Source: Megalonaias nervosa (Eukaryota; Mollusca; Bivalvia; Unionida; Unionidae). Taken from it: a stretch of 64,000 nt of DNA. The stretch is taken from contig JAECUM010016873.1 in NCBI GenBank assembly GCA_016617855.1, positions 1 through 64,000 on the forward strand, in the 5' to 3' direction. Of the stretch, positions 37,029 to 45,267 are shown one piece after another. The notes below the pieces were generated by a model, which was not told the origin of the DNA, ran no database searches, and saw nothing but the letters and a program-made list of their open reading frames with translations. Every line of letters begins with the position of its first letter. The first letter of the stretch is position 1. The translations under genes and the position numbers were made by a program.

Positions 37029-37478
37029 TTATATTTCATCACCGATTATCAGTGTTTCAACCGTAGATATTAAAAATATTTTTTTATCATCATGATAATA
37101 AAGACTAAACTTTATTCTACCGCTCACACGACGAGACTCAAATAAATCTTTTATTTGTAGTTTATTAAGAGGATATTTTTTATCAATAAAATATACTTTT
37201 GATTGATCAAGATCAATGGTAAGTTTAGTATATTTTTGTTGACTAATTGGATCATGAAAGTTTTCAAATCCTGCTGACAATTCCTGGCTCAATATTTCAA
37301 GATAATTGAAATACTCACTGTTACCAGATCTGATTAGTGAAAGTTTTAGCTTGTCATGGCCACTGAAACATATTCCTGATGTTTCATTGTTCATTTCAAC
37401 TGTCAACTGTTTACCGTCTATCATTATATATTTGATCTTGCTATTGTTGCTATTTGTCACTGTCAAATTTTCAAACAT
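37029..37478 (-). CDS. Intact Polinton ORF of unknown function next to the left terminal repeat
   Basis: An uninterrupted 149-codon frame starts MFENLTVTNSNNSKIKYIMI and ends GDEI. The stop codon lies at the edge of the terminal repeat. The sequence alternates short beta-like hydrophobic stretches with charged loops (FDHDKL-type, YHDDKKIFLI), which suggests a small beta-rich protein. There is no signal peptide or membrane segment. It directly follows the polymerase C-terminus on the same strand, within a few bases, so both were probably transcribed together toward the terminus. I do not recognise the family. It is one of the few frames in this element without a stop or frameshift. Confidence 0.7.
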   Translation of the reverse strand: MFENLTVTNSNNSKIKYIMIDGKQLTVEMNNETSGICFSGHDKLKLSLIRSGNSEYFNYLEILSQELSAGFENFHDPISQQKYTKLTIDLDQSKVYFIDKKYPLNKLQIKDLFESRRVSGRIKFSLYYHDDKKIFLISTVETLIIGDEI

Positions 37479-37483
37479 TATTT

Positions 37484-39395
37484 CTAAAGTTCACACAAAA
37501 TTTCGGAGAATATAATGTCAAGTATAGATTTATCATCAGATGAAAAGATAATATCAAGTATAGATTTATCATTACAATGATATCCAAGTGCAAACATATC
37601 TATTCCGTTTTCGCAATAATGTTTGTCATCAAAATTACTCAATCCATATTTGATAATAACATCTGTTTCAAGTTTATGGTGATTTGTTCGAATAGCCATT
37701 GCTCTTATAAAACTAACACCTCTGTCAAGTGCATACTTATAATCATTAAACTCAATAAATTTTTTTACAAAATCGTGAGGCAAACCTTTTGCTTTATTGT
37801 TATTTTATTATTGTCCAGCAACACGCATACATTTTACTCTGCAATCCAATAAAGTATTTGATGATGAGGGACTTCATTTCATCTTTAAACTTACCAAAAA
37901 CCTTTTTATTTGTCTCATCATGAAATTTACTATCGCGAGGATAATCGGAAAGATCAAACAGATGTCGGTTATCATAAATATCTTGATATACATCCTCGGT
38001 CTCTATTTCATATACAAGAGAGTCAGTATCAGTAAACAATAATTTACTTGACGGCCACTGCTTCTTAACAAAATTATAATGAAAATCGTACATGAGCCAC
38101 TTCGACAAATCAAGTACAGAAGCTCCAACATAAATTGGTATATTTAGTTTTAGATTTGTTTTTCATCGCTGTATCGCTACAAGGTTCTCATTAAAAATTT
38201 TCATACTAACAAAACCATCGTCTGATACAAGTTTGTTTCGCCTGTTGATATCATTAACTAGCTCGATGTTTACTCGCTTCCTAATATTTTCCATTCTTAC
38301 CAAAGATGGAGTTGTTCATAAGCTTAAAGAAGTTTTTCTCGAAATTGGTTTTAGCTACAGCTCTCCTTGATGTGTATGAGCTAATATAACCTCTCATCCA
38401 AGGCGACTGATTAAACTTTAACACTCTATGAACTTTCCTCAACACAAGACAAGCATCTACCGTTTGTTTAAAAATTTGCAAAGCAAAACATGATTTCGCT
38501 TATCAAGTAAATTTGGGACTAGGTTTTTACCATAGAATTTTATCTTGGTGATGCCAATGATTGTTGTTCCTGAGATAAGAAACTATAATCTATTATCATT
38601 GATTCTGCACAAAACAGATACTCATTATGCAAATCATGCAACGAAGTAGGATCATCGAGATCAACTTCAACAAAATATGAAACATCGTCAGGTATCTTTT
38701 TTTCTGTTTCTGCCAGAAATTGGTCAGGTGTAATCCAACAAAATCCAACAACCATTTTGTAACGTGACTAAAATACTTGTCAACACGATCGGAGTGTTCT
38801 TTTGCCGGAAACATCGCAGAAAGAATGGCCCACTGGAAGCATTTGTTATCAAAGTTTTTTTAAGTTTATACAGCATTTTTTATTTTTCATTTTTTGTGGC
38901 AGGTCAATATACCCAGTGCAATTAGCGCCGCTACCAAGTAATACGTTATATTTCATTGTGTGAAATAAAATTTCACTAATCATCTCAAACTTCCAACCAG
39001 AACCTGATTCGGTGAATTCTTCTATCTTTTACCAAATTTCCGGGTGTATTTCATCAGCTAACAATGAAAGATTAGTTCCATGCACAACACGCTTCGATTT
39101 TGCGTTAATGAAAGGGTCTGCAATTTCCTTGTAAGTTGATTCTTCTGTCACAAGTAGCTTTGAGAATATAATGTGATACTGCACTAAGATTTTTAAACCC
39201 TTATGTTTTTCAAGTTCACGTTTTACAGTTGATTCTAACAAATGAAAAAGATTCGTTGTGGTGAAATTTACTAAACAATTTGTTTATAAAACCGATAGCT
39301 GTTATCAAATCCTGTGAAAGCAGTAGCTATTTCTGTAGGTTCTCCTATAAGGCTCTTTTTGGCTATATCATGTAACTTCAGCATTGTTATATAAT
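37484..39395 (-). pseudogene. PolB: Protein-primed-type family B DNA polymerase, internally deleted
   Basis: Segments in order on the minus strand: an N-terminal region (VKRELEKHKGLKILVQYHI; in-frame TAA; GSGWKFEMISEILFHTMKYN; LPQKMKNKKCCIN) typical of Polinton polymerases; then, after a junction near 38760, FCWITPDQFLAETEKK, VEVDLDDPTSLHDLHNEYLF, KLMNNSIFGK (motif B, Asn-Ser-x-x-Gly) and LLFTDTDSLVYEIE (motif C, Asp-Thr-Asp). Next comes SDYPRDSKFHDETNKK, and last the C-terminal NFDDKHYCENGIDMFALGYH. The 3'-5' exonuclease region and motif A (D-x-x-N-LY) expected before the GFCW block are absent, so about 1 kb seems to be deleted. At least four frameshifts or stops occur. A 24-bp duplication (KSILDIIF twice) lies near the end. 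The enzyme would have replicated the element with terminal protein priming. It cannot function now. Confidence 0.93.
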
Positions 39396-39401
39396 GTACT
39401 A

Positions 39402-39515
39402 TCATATCTCTAATTGATTGTTCAAACAGGCAATCCATGCACAACTGGTCTTATAGCTCACCGGTCGAAGGGCTAGTCAAACAATCAATTAGAGATATAA
39501 ATTATTTATAGTATA
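39402..39515. promoter_or_regulatory. Divergent intergenic region with inverted repeat
   Basis: TATCTCTAATTGATTGTT (39405-39422) and its exact complement AACAATCAATTAGAGATA (about 39479-39496) face each other between the minus-strand polymerase block and the plus-strand HNH gene. The region ends in TTATAGTATAATGG, which contains the HNH start codon. I infer a bidirectional promoter with paired regulatory sites. A hairpin role is also possible. Confidence 0.45.
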
Positions 39516-40295
39516 ATGGCACAGAATTTAACAATGACAAGTGCAAGCAAGCAAGAGTAGTATTATGTTCACCCCAAGTACAACGAGTACGCGGGAAATA
39601 TGTTAGGGTCTGTGATACATATCAAATATGGACAACCATTTGGTAAAGCAACACCAGCTGGTTATAAGATCAGTGTAAAAGGCAATAATGCTGAGCGAGT
39701 TGAAATACTAAGGAAAGATTTTATTTATATGTTATTTTGTGATGATATTCCAGAAGGACAACGAGTATATCATGTCAACGGCACGTTTACCAATGATAAT
39801 ACTGAAAACTTATCTCTATAAGATGAGTTTCAACCACATCCGGTATTTGATCTTTACCAGGCGAATAATAAAGGAATTATTCGAAGAAGAAAAACAAAAA
39901 AAGTTGTTGGTCTTATGAACAACAATGGATACCTCCAAATAATATTACAAGGAATACAAATGGATCGAGTTAATCATTATAGCCATCGTCTTGTTTATGA
40001 AACTTTTAATGGCGATAGTCCATTAGGTTTGGTGATAGATCATATTAACAACATTAAAACAGACAATCGTCTAGAGAATCTAAAACTTGTTATCCAGCGG
40101 GAAAATGTAAGAAAAGGACGAGGTGGTGGTATCAATTTTAGATGCCCAGCTAAATCTCTCATTGCGGTAAATCTTGAAACAGATGAGAAACTAAAATTTC
40201 AATCAATTTCAGCTGCTGCTCAATACTATAAGCTAAGTCCAGCAACAGTTAAGAGTGCTGCAGATGGTGTTACAAATACTGCAACATCACAATGA
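39516..40295 (+). pseudogene. HNH endonuclease with two HNH-like units and a NUMOD1-type C-terminus
   Basis: A single frame from ATG 39516 to 40295 is broken only by TAG at 39558 and TAA at 39819. The first half has a GYKISVKGNN...FIYMLFCDDIPEGQRVYH block and NGTFTNDNTENLSL. The second half repeats the pattern with HRLVYETFNGDSP and VIDHINNIKTDNRLENLKLV, the HNH signature with His and Asn residues in place. The C-terminus (FQSISAAAQYYKLSPATVKS) matches the NUMOD1 helix-turn-helix that follows many homing-type HNH nucleases. So the protein looks like two fused HNH units, the first lacking the typical Asp-His pair. Such nucleases spread as selfish genes or act in replication/recombination. It is transcribed away from the polymerase. 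Confidence 0.85.
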
Positions 40296-40327
40296 ACATT
40301 TGACAGAATAGCCTTTTAGTATGATAA

Positions 40328-40601
40328 CTAAACTTCTTGTAATATTTTCACGAGCTCATTTCCACTAATACAGCTATGACACCACAACATGACAGCTTCT
40401 CTATCATATACTATACTAATTTTTCCATCATCGTACAATCGTTTTCTTTCTGAGACTGTCAATAAAATTTTATCGTCTCCGCCGTGAAACAAAAACAAAT
40501 TAACTGAGATATTTTTTCGCCTCCTAATACTTTTTTACTGCGCCTTTGAGGCCACTAATGCCGTATACCTTAATATGCTCGATGTATCTTATCTTGTCCA
40601 T
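40328..40601 (-). pseudogene. Small Polinton gene of unknown function, frameshifted
   Basis: From ATG 40601 the minus strand reads MDKIRYIEHIKVYGISGLKG and then hits TAG. An overlapping frame continues with VNLFLFHGGDDKILLTVSER and KISIVYDREAVMLWCHSCIS to TAG at 40328. The two parts look like one ~85-residue protein broken by a frameshift. I recognise no domain. It is convergent with the HNH gene, with only ~30 bp between the stops. Confidence 0.5.
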
Positions 40602-40616
40602 TATTTATATATTAAA

Positions 40617-40849
40617 ATTATACAAAATTATATACGAGTCTCTTAGAAAAACTAAAGTATATCTATGATACACCATTAACTCCATCAGACACAATACAAG
40701 AAACTGATGTTGATGTTAATGACAAAGTAGTAGATGACGTTATTGAATTCGATACCAACATCAGCGAAGCTGATGTCAGTGACGAAGTCACCGACGACGA
40801 AATTGATGCCAACGACAGCGACGAAGTTGCCGACGATGTCCTGGGATAA
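40617..40849 (+). other. Acidic repetitive reading frame, no start codon
   Basis: A plus frame without ATG encodes SLLEKLKYIYDTPLTPSD and then a strongly acidic stretch with repeats such as TDVDVNDKVVDDVIEFD and ADVSDEVTDDEIDANDSDEV, ending in TAA. It may be the tail of a lost gene or a small acidic protein. Codon-level repetition (GAY GTY GAY) is visible. The opposite-strand serine-rich ORF is its shadow. Confidence 0.4.
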
Positions 40850-40913
40850 GAAAAATTATGGAAGACAGACAACTGGTTGATATAACATAAAATATTATAT
40901 TACAAAAAAAAAT

Positions 40914-41162
40914 TTGAAATTTAATTTTACAGTAGACGAGAATCAGTCATTTTGGCATCTGATAAAACCATTCTTAAACATAAAAATTCCAGACCGACAG
41001 AAAAATATAAAATTTGATTTTATATTTGTCAAGATATTTAATCTAATGACGATCTCTGATGATCGCCGACGATATCTGATATTGTTATGCAAACCAGTAA
41101 AATGCAAATCAGACTTACGTAAGTACGAGGAAATTTACAAAAATATTATTTCCCAGTACTAA
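40914..41162 (+). CDS. Small intact ORF of unknown function
   Basis: The frame is open over 82 codons. The first in-frame start candidate is TTG; no ATG opens the frame, which is unusual for an animal. The sequence contains FWHLIKPFLNIKIPDRQKN and SDDRRRYLILLCKPVKCKS, a plausible folded basic protein. It precedes the convergent integrase. No family recognised. It may have lost its original start. Confidence 0.45.
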   Translation: MKFNFTVDENQSFWHLIKPFLNIKIPDRQKNIKFDFIFVKIFNLMTISDDRRRYLILLCKPVKCKSDLRKYEEIYKNIISQY

Positions 41163-41236
41163 TTTCTTTGGTTGGTATCCAACTATTAAATTTATCGCCA
41201 CTTTACAAGGCTTTTATTGACATGCTTTTTGATTAC

Positions 41237-41958
41237 TCATTCGATAACGAAAACATCTTGTTCAGTTTTCTGTAGTTCCTGTTCGTAAAAACTACCAATC
41301 ACTGGTTCTCCTGCTAGATCTTTTAGTGCATACATTACAGGTATTGTTAAAAGTACTTTATCAACGACAAATACATCTTCACTCCAGTTCGGAGTAAATC
41401 CTTTTTCAAATATTTTTTTGTTAATGAAATTCTAACTCGATCACTGACTTTAAATTTATGCTACCGATACATGTTTTCATTTGCAAGAATCAGATTTTTA
41501 ATTGCGTCATTTGGTGACATTTTAGTAGCTCGATGTTTTGTGTTATTGTAGTTATCAACAATCTGCGGAAGATCATCAATATACCTGTTTGTGTTTTTAG
41601 CTGTCAAATGTTTATGTATCAGCTCGTTTAGTGAACGATTAAATCTTTCAACGACGCTTTTTCCCTCGTTTCCTGTAACATATCTTTTTATATTATTTTG
41701 TTCCGAAAGCCACTCAAATTTTTCATTAAAAAACTCTGCTCCATGATCTGTCTAAATTTTATTTGATTTTCTTTCAGTGCTAATGATAATTTGTTTTAAT
41801 GCATCAGTTATCGATGTTCCTGTTTTATCTGTAACAGGTATACTAAACGCGTATTTACTAAAAACATCGATAGCGTTAAAGAGATATTTATTTATTATCG
41901 TTAAACTGGGCAAGATTTGAGACATCTACCAAATCTATTGCCTTCTATCAAATCTCTC
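41237..41958 (-). pseudogene. INT: Retroviral-type (rve) integrase, 5'-truncated and interrupted
   Basis: All three catalytic acids of the DDE core can be read: Asp in AIDLVDVSNLAQFND, Asp in TDHGAEFFNEKFEWLSE, and Glu in GNEGKSVVERFNRSLNEL. The C-terminal DRVRIS/YEQELQKT region is the chromo/SH3-like part usual for Polinton integrases. Defects: a frameshift after the first Asp block, TAG just before TDHGAEF, TAG after ENMYR, and a further frameshift near 41420. The N-terminal zinc-binding part is missing, because the preceding PLA2-like frame runs almost straight into the core. In the family this enzyme inserts the linear DNA and makes the 5-6 bp duplication seen at the ends. Confidence 0.93.
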
Positions 41959-42205
41959 TCACAGATTTGCAAGTTTCATATCTTGAAGTTCATCTAGCAT
42001 TATCTTATCACAATCATGCTTATCTTGTTTGCTATCATGATAACAAATATCATGATGCATTGCTATTGCATGAACTTGATTGTAAGGCTCTTGTCCCGGT
42101 AATGGATTATCATTTTCATCCAGTTGTTTGTCAAGTGGATTATATGGCCCAGTGTATTTGTGCCCAGGTGATGTCCAACCTCCACTCGGTTTCAGTATTT
42201 TCCAA
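41959..42205 (-). pseudogene. Phospholipase A2-like (parvovirus VP1u-type) segment upstream of integrase
   Basis: One open minus frame reads GGWTSPGHKYTGPYNPLDKQ, LDENDNPLPGQEPYNQ, AIAMHHDICYHDSKQD and CDKIMLDELQDMKLANL before TGA at 41959. The PGxxYxGPxNPL entry, the HDxxY catalytic pair and the following Cys-Asp residues match the PLA2-like fold known from parvovirus minor capsid proteins and from some Polinton proteins. In those viruses this activity helps escape from the endosome. Here it sits directly before the integrase core on the same strand, with the linker between them apparently deleted. It may have been fused to the integrase or encoded separately. No active enzyme is expected. 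Confidence 0.8.
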
Positions 42206-42341
42206 TAAATTTATGGATATCAACCTCAGAGCCAATTACCTCACGGCGATTGCAGGATTGACAATAAGTAACAATTTTATCTTGTTCGATACAAAGATCT
42301 TTAGCACAATCACATCTTCGATTTATTATTATTTTAATCAT
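42192..42341 (-). CDS. Small cysteine-rich protein (zinc-ribbon-like), Polinton
   Basis: An intact 49-codon frame starts MIKIIINRRCDCAKDLC and contains TYCQSCNRREVIGSEVD. The C-x-C...C and C-x2-C pattern suggests a small metal-binding protein. Its end overlaps the start of the PLA2-like frame in another phase. It is short, so the coding call rests on its position in the tightly packed minus-strand cluster. Confidence 0.45.
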   Translation of the reverse strand: MIKIIINRRCDCAKDLCIEQDKIVTYCQSCNRREVIGSEVDIHKFIGKY

Positions 42342-42355
42342 CGACTAAAATAATC

Positions 42356-42571
42356 CTATCCACACTGGAACCTAACGTCAGTGAATCTGATATCGGAGTC
42401 ATCAGAGCCGTCAATGATGGAGTTGATGAAGAAAGAAATATACTTTTTTCTACTGCAAACAGCACAAATACTTTTAAGCATCATTCTGTTGTTTTTCGTT
42501 TTTTCTATTTTCTCATCCTTGTTAGGTGTTTTAGTTTTACATTTGAGGCAGTATGTTGATGACTGCATCAT
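42356..42571 (-). CDS. Cysteine-rich small protein, DUF5679-like
   Basis: An intact 71-codon frame starts MMQSSTYCLKCKTKTPNKDE and continues with KNNRMMLKSICAVCSRKKY. The YCLKCxxKT...K..R.M..S.CAVC.KKK pattern is a recurrent small zinc-binding protein of Polintons and related viruses (I know it as DUF5679-like). After CSRKKYISFFINS the tail is less typical. Its role is unknown. It lies between the integrase/PLA2 genes and the protease in the minus-strand block. Confidence 0.7.
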   Translation of the reverse strand: MMQSSTYCLKCKTKTPNKDEKIEKTKNNRMMLKSICAVCSRKKYISFFINSIIDGSDDSDIRFTDVRFQCG

Positions 42572-42678
42572 TGTTGTTATATTCGACTGTCACACAAAAT
42601 TAATCGCCATGTTATCATTGTTCTTACTCGGATACCTATCAAATTTGTGAAATAAAATTTAGAAAATTGGGACATCTG

Positions 42679-43009
42679 TCAGATAAACATAATACAATAA
42701 TAACCACAAGCGAATGTTTCAATCATTTGTAGTTGATTAGACGAGTAATCTATTTTTTTAAATTTTTTAAAAATATATTTTTTATAACATCACTCGGAGA
42801 AAGTCCGAACGAGTCAAAATAATTTATATCATAAACAGCAACCCAATGAGTGCCGGATCCATCATTAAAATTTTGTATATTTACAGCGCATGAGGAACCT
42901 GCTTGTACATTACGTAATTCATCTTTGGATTATACTCCACGAAATCCTTTTTTAACTACAACATCATCGGATTTTAATTTTTGAGTATATCAAAATTACT
43001 CAACGGCAT
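42679..43009 (-). pseudogene. PRO: Adenain-like cysteine protease
   Basis: It starts at ATG 43009 (MPLSNFDILK), whose codon overlaps the stop of the upstream gene. It then shifts frame, runs through GFRGV, an in-frame TAA, and SKDELRN, to NDGSGTHWVAVYD with the catalytic His and YFDSFGLSPSDVI with the conserved Asp/Gly region. A second frameshift follows. The catalytic cysteine block FACGYYCIMFI then ends at TGA 42679. Adenain-like proteases mature capsid proteins in adenoviruses and Polintons. The length (~110 residues) is on the short side for the family. Confidence 0.88.
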
Positions 43010-43200
43010 CTGGTACCTGGTAGAGTCATTCCGCGTCCAATCTCTAACAGATTTGGAATTAGACTTCCTGCTAACCCCACTAAAAGTGGAGCGAAAGGAA
43101 CAATTCCTCCTTGTTCTGTTGCCCTCGATGACTTTGTCTTCCTTGGCACTCAAGGACGCTTCGTCATCGTTTTCTTTTTTTTTTACATTTTGTCGCTTTT
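43000..43200 (-). pseudogene. Small basic, glycine/hydrophobic virion-type protein
   Basis: The minus frame starts in a lysine/arginine-rich stretch (KKKKTMTKRP, in-frame TGA, VPRKTKSSRATE) and continues QGGIVPFAPLLVGLAGSLIP to TGA 43000. A basic head plus a GGI(V/L)PF-type hydrophobic segment is common in short Polinton/adenovirus core or minor capsid proteins (pX/pVI type). It overlaps the protease start. Function by analogy: DNA condensation or capsid interior. Confidence 0.55.
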
Positions 43201-43334
43201 GCTAGCATTTTTTTTTTTATTGTTATCTAAAACTACTAAACCCCAACCACTTGGATTGTATAGATTTCACAAAGCCTTGAAATGAGAAAATAACTGTCAT
43301 TACCTGACTTTCCGAGTCCGTTGGCTGGCATTTA

Positions 43335-43710
43335 TCACACTGTAACTTTGTCACGATAGATTTGTTTGATTCCGTCTCCAGATTCCCGCTTTTTTAGTTG
43401 CTCCAGATACTGCCCCTGACGCAGCCGCTGTCCAAGTGTTCTTAGTACAGGTAAAATTTTTGGTATTGCGCTAGCTATTACAGAGAATGCTGGTCCAAGA
43501 AAACCACCATGTTTTGGCATCAGTTATTTGTGCTGTGGATAGTTTAAACACAAACGGTTTTTCCCAATTGAGTTTATTAATTTGCTGTTGAGTTAACATT
43601 ACCTTTACTGCAGTGACTTTGTCAGTCTCTGGAGTCCCTGGGGATATCATTAAAGAAACAGAATTACGTTTGGCAACCGCTGCTAATAATTTTTTAATTT
43701 GGCCGGGCAT
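43335..43710 (-). pseudogene. Minor virion protein with GGFLGPA hydrophobic segment, frameshifted
   Basis: The first part (ATG 43710) reads MPGQIKKLLAAVAKRNSVSL and later MLTQQQINKLNWEKPFVFKL. After a frameshift near 43515 the second part reads KHGGFLGPAFSVIASAIPKI and ends at TAA/TGA 43335. The combination of a LTxxQxxKL block with a glycine-started hydrophobic helix occurs in Polinton minor capsid proteins. It may correspond to the amphipathic membrane-active pVI type. It precedes the small basic gene on the same strand. Confidence 0.55.
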
Positions 43711-43782
43711 TAGGTATATTTCTCTGGTAATGTATTCTGTTCATTATTTATACTTGTTTGTCACACAATACTTGTAGACAAA

Positions 43783-45191
43783 TCATGCTTGTACAGTCAT
43801 TCTTCCCTTGGTTGCATCAATTGTCAAGAATCTATCACTGACAACTAGCGCATATACGTTATACTGTTCGGCTGGCAGTACGCCAAGCGTCCAAGTGATT
43901 TTAATATCAACAGTCGATCCGATAACTCATTCAGAATGTTTTGAAACATCAAAATAAAAGATAGGATACAGTGATCGAAATTCTTCTACTGATATCTGAG
44001 ATCCACTGTCCGCATCCTGATAGTTTTGCATCGCCTCCATGAGGAACATATATGGCCGAGATATGTTTCTGGTGGCATCCACAGCAAAATTACATTCTAT
44101 TGCACATTCGGGATATTGTCTAAAATTTATTCTAACAAAGAGTCGTCTTATATCAGGGTTATAGAATACGGAGTTGTTCATTTATCGATCATTACGACGC
44201 TCCTGTTGTTGAAATACAACAAACAAGTGTCGAGGTAATTATTCGCTAGACATAGTTGTAACACGCCATGTGTAATCAGTTGCATTAGGAATTGCTGTTT
44301 GATAAATTTTGTTTTGTTGAAAATATATGTTTTTCGTGTACGCCATTAATAATGATTCCAGTGCCACTGTTTTAGCTACAGATGGAACAACTCATGGCAT
44401 CCACAGCGCTAATCTTGTAATAGCAAACTGTCCTTCAGCCACACCAGCAACATGTATTATACAATCGTTTTGATCAGCTCGATCTAAAATAAGAGTAAGT
44501 TTTATCCCACGAAAAACTTTGTTATATTTGCGGCAAAATCCAAATATTGTGCTTAACGGAAGCATCATTGCTATTTGGTGGGATTCTGTGGCAAATGCTT
44601 TTCGTTTGGCATAACCCTCGTTATATTCCTGTCATCGTATTCTTGTGACCGCTAATCTTATTACGTCTCCAATATCACCAGCTGCATTACCAGCGGGATT
44701 GGCGATTAGATTATTGTTATCTGGAGCAGGAGTGCCAGCACCAGTGTGAAACTTGCTTGACACAGCTGTCCCAAATCCGGTATCCTTAAACCACATTATA
44801 TTTGTGGCCACCGATCTTGAATAATCATCGCTGAATGAGACGATATTGAGTATTGTACTTGCTATAGGCATGTGCATTGAAATATCTTCCATGGTTTGAT
44901 TGGCCAGTTGGTACCGTGTGCTTTTAAATAAACTCCTACCGTTATTGACAAGTGCAACTTTTGCCCCAGCTGCAATATCACCGCCTATCGCAGTTAATAA
45001 CTGGCCATGCACTACTAACACTGCTTTGTGCGGCAATAAAAACACGTCCTCATCTCTTGTGTTAAAAGTTCTAGTGCCAGCTTTATTTGGTTCATTTGAG
45101 TTTTTATCGAGATACTCAACATACTCAAATTCCGTTGTTGTATTGTTGTATCATGTTCTTCGGCAAGATCGAGATAATTTTTAACTGACAT
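43783..45191 (-). pseudogene. MCP: Major capsid protein (double jelly roll)
   Basis: It starts at ATG 45191 (MSVKNYLDLAEEHDTTI) and enters the main frame after one frameshift near 45130. It then stays in a single frame to 43783, broken by five in-frame stops (TGA at about 44634, 44390 and 43928; TAA at about 44238 and 44180). Recognisable blocks: VFLLPHKAVLVVHGQLL, LFKSTRYQLANQTMEDI, SFSDDYSRSVATNIMWFKDT, IFGFCRKYNKVFRGIKLTLI and a C-terminal RLFVRINFRQYPECAI. These match the order of conserved strands in Polinton/adintovirus capsid proteins. The length (~465 codons) is normal. It formed the capsid shell, with the penton protein at the vertices. Confidence 0.92.
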
Positions 45192-45267
45192 TATTTTATA
45201 ATCTCCACACAAAATTGTGTGGCACAAAATTAACTAAAATGCAGCAGGTGTTATGATTTGTCTTGTT

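Noticed and set aside
41967..42353. 128-codon plus-strand ORF inside the Polinton
   Set aside because: It is antisense to the PLA2-like and Cys-rich frames, which carry family motifs.
43783..45191. Alternative genetic code or readthrough explaining the capsid stops
   Set aside because: Both TGA and TAA occur, neighbouring genes have frameshifts, and the element is integrated in nuclear DNA. Decay is simpler.
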